Shown piece after piece: positions 5,962 through 7,137 of a stretch of DNA of 7,137 nucleotides. The stretch's first letter is position 1. Each line of letters opens with the position of its first letter. The notes below the pieces were generated by a model. The model did not search any database, was not told the DNA's origin, and saw only the letters and a list, made by a program, of their open reading frames with translations. This DNA is from Bacteroidota bacterium (GTDB taxonomy: Bacteria > Bacteroidota > Bacteroidia > Bacteroidales > SZUA-534): NCBI GenBank assembly GCA_020047835.1, contig JAIFNJ010000006.1:1-7137 (forward strand). Direction: 5' to 3'. The translations under genes and the position numbers were made by a program.

Positions 5962-7044
5962 CTACCAAATTATTCGCTCTTCAATAAACGCTATTAAGGT
6001 ATCGGCCATTGTTTTTTGCTCGGCTATATTTGGATGACCATCGGTGTTTTTATATTCAAAAAAACAGAGGTGCATTTTTGAATCGTTGAGTGGGGAAATG
6101 CCTTGTTGAATATACCGCGGCCAAGGAGAACCGGTCCGGGTAGCATCCATATTGCCTAAGGCACAAATAATATGAGCGTTGGGGTAAACCATTCGAATGC
6201 CAGCCACAAAACTTTTGTATGCGGAAATAATGGTATTCGTGTCTGGAGCGGAACTTCCAAACCGATGCTTGAATTGCTCGTATTCCCTCATATTTACTAT
6301 CCACGAGTCGTTTTGAAACAGATTAATTACCACCACATCGGGTGTATATTGGTTAAAATCCCATTTCGAGGTGGAATCAGCTGGGTTGAGCCGATCATAC
6401 ATTTCAGGCATGATAATAGGAAACCAGCTAACCAATATTCCAATGCCACTTTTTGCGATGCAAGAATACTGGGCATTAAAATGACGGGCGGTTAGGGCGG
6501 CATAGGTCAGGTAATTGTTTTCAAAATACCCGTTTCCTGAATCTCTGCCACTGGAGTCTTCAATGGCATAGCCACATGTAATGGAATTGCCGTAAAACTC
6601 TATCTTTCGTTTTTTTTCTTCCGGTTGAGGGATCGCTTTTATCCGATGCTGCGATTCAAAGCCGTAGAACATGGTTTTGCCTTTATCTTCTTCAGTCCGC
6701 TTGAATAATTCAACTTTATGAACGCCTTTTGGTAACCCGGAAGCTAACAAATAGCTCCGCTTTACACTATCCGTATGTATTTTTAAAACAAAATTATCGT
6801 CAATTAAAACATTATAGTAATTAGCCGTGTCCAAATCTTTTAATATGGCAGAAATGGAGGTCCCTTCAAAAAAAAGAGTTGCAGAGGTTCCCGGCCAGGA
6901 AAACACCGCTGCATCTGGTTTAAAGTCAATTCTTCCCTGATAACTAATAGTTGGGTTGTTGAAGAGAACCGTTCTAGTGTTGTTATGGCAACCGATAAGA
7001 AAAGCAACTAGAAAGAATAGCAGGAAAAGGATATTGAATTTCAT
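5962..7044 (-). CDS. SGNH-hydrolase lipoprotein, CE2-like carbohydrate esterase
   Basis: A 360-residue exported lipoprotein. A hydrophobic signal (residues 4-18) ends in the lipobox LIGC with Cys19; the following HNNT has no acidic or lysine-rich surface-export signal, so a periplasm-facing anchor is more likely. Residues about 30-135 are a beta-rich jelly-roll-like domain (WPGTSATLFFEGTSISAIL at 50-68), and residues about 147-355 an SGNH fold, the two-domain layout of carbohydrate esterase family 2. Visible blocks: GNSITCGY with nucleophile Ser154 (block I), KSGIG with Gly200 (block II), NLFQND with Asn245 (block III), and TDGHPN with Asp335 and His337 (block V). CE2 enzymes remove acetyl groups from plant polysaccharides; the substrate here is inferred. 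Block III reads FQND instead of the more usual GTND. I recall close Bacteroidota relatives carrying the misleading label 'electron transporter RnfD'; there is no redox or membrane-complex feature here. In-frame TAA codons 9 and 15 nt before the ATG fix the 5' limit. No polysaccharide-utilisation genes are adjacent. Confidence 0.85.
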   Translation of the reverse strand: MKFNILFLLFFLVAFLIGCHNNTRTVLFNNPTISYQGRIDFKPDAAVFSWPGTSATLFFEGTSISAILKDLDTANYYNVLIDDNFVLKIHTDSVKRSYLLASGLPKGVHKVELFKRTEEDKGKTMFYGFESQHRIKAIPQPEEKKRKIEFYGNSITCGYAIEDSSGRDSGNGYFENNYLTYAALTARHFNAQYSCIAKSGIGILVSWFPIIMPEMYDRLNPADSTSKWDFNQYTPDVVVINLFQNDSWIVNMREYEQFKHRFGSSAPDTNTIISAYKSFVAGIRMVYPNAHIICALGNMDATRTGSPWPRYIQQGISPLNDSKMHLCFFEYKNTDGHPNIAEQKTMADTLIAFIEERIIW

Positions 7045-7137
7045 AAAATTTTAATTTTAAATCGGTTACTGTTTTTATTTAATGTGCTAATTTACACGTT
7101 TTATATTAAACAGGAGTTGTTTTAATTATCCCAGAGG
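7045..7137. other. Upstream region of the esterase gene, nothing recognised
   Basis: These 93 bp are very AT-rich. I see no perfect TAnnTTTG box, no Shine-Dalgarno and no convincing reading frame. The right edge could hold the last few codons of an upstream gene on either strand, but too little is present to decide. Confidence 0.4.

Noticed and set aside
6172..6495. Plus-strand 107-residue reading frame opposite the esterase gene
   Set aside because: It is antisense to the conserved SGNH core, with no family resemblance and no promoter or ribosome site; a shadow frame.
5962..7044. Annotation of the lipoprotein as an electron transport (RnfD) protein
   Set aside because: RnfD is a multi-helix membrane protein; this is a lipoprotein with GNSIT, KSGIG, QND and DGHP blocks of SGNH hydrolases.

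Overview
The window looks like chromosomal DNA of a Bacteroidota (Bacteroidetes) member. The signs are a RicT/PSP1-family gene overlapping a gldH-type gliding-motility lipoprotein gene, an AT-rich base composition, near absence of Shine-Dalgarno sites, a Bacteroidota-type TAnnTTTG promoter box, and a multi-PAS soluble histidine kinase of the style common in that phylum. Order or genus cannot be fixed from the sequence alone.

All five genes lie on the minus strand, so transcription runs from high to low coordinates. From 7044 down to 5962 is a lipoprotein esterase of the SGNH fold (CE2-like, jelly-roll plus hydrolase). From 5858 to 4941 is a ten-helix EamA/DMT-type transporter, preceded by a good promoter candidate. 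From 4759 to 1508 is a 1083-residue cytoplasmic sensor histidine kinase: five PAS domains (the first two an internal duplication), a GAF-like domain, HisKA and HATPase_c. It has no receiver domain and no response regulator gene beside it here. From 1348 to 194 is ricT (PSP1 domain, with the conserved cysteine signature), and from 210 to beyond the left edge is the 5' part of gldH.

Only ricT and gldH are clearly coupled: they overlap by 17 nt, and gldH has a Shine-Dalgarno sequence inside the last ricT codons. The other genes are separated by gaps of 103 to 181 bp and look like independent housekeeping or accessory units. No tRNA, rRNA, CRISPR, transposase or phage gene is visible, and no gene-free stretch exceeds 300 bp.

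I did not find a clearly new biological system. The most unusual signals are: (1) an 11-bp perfect inverted repeat in the two gaps flanking the kinase gene, one copy forming the loop of a hairpin just after the transporter stop; (2) the PAS1/PAS2 tandem duplication; and (3) the embedded ribosome binding site at the ricT-gldH overlap.
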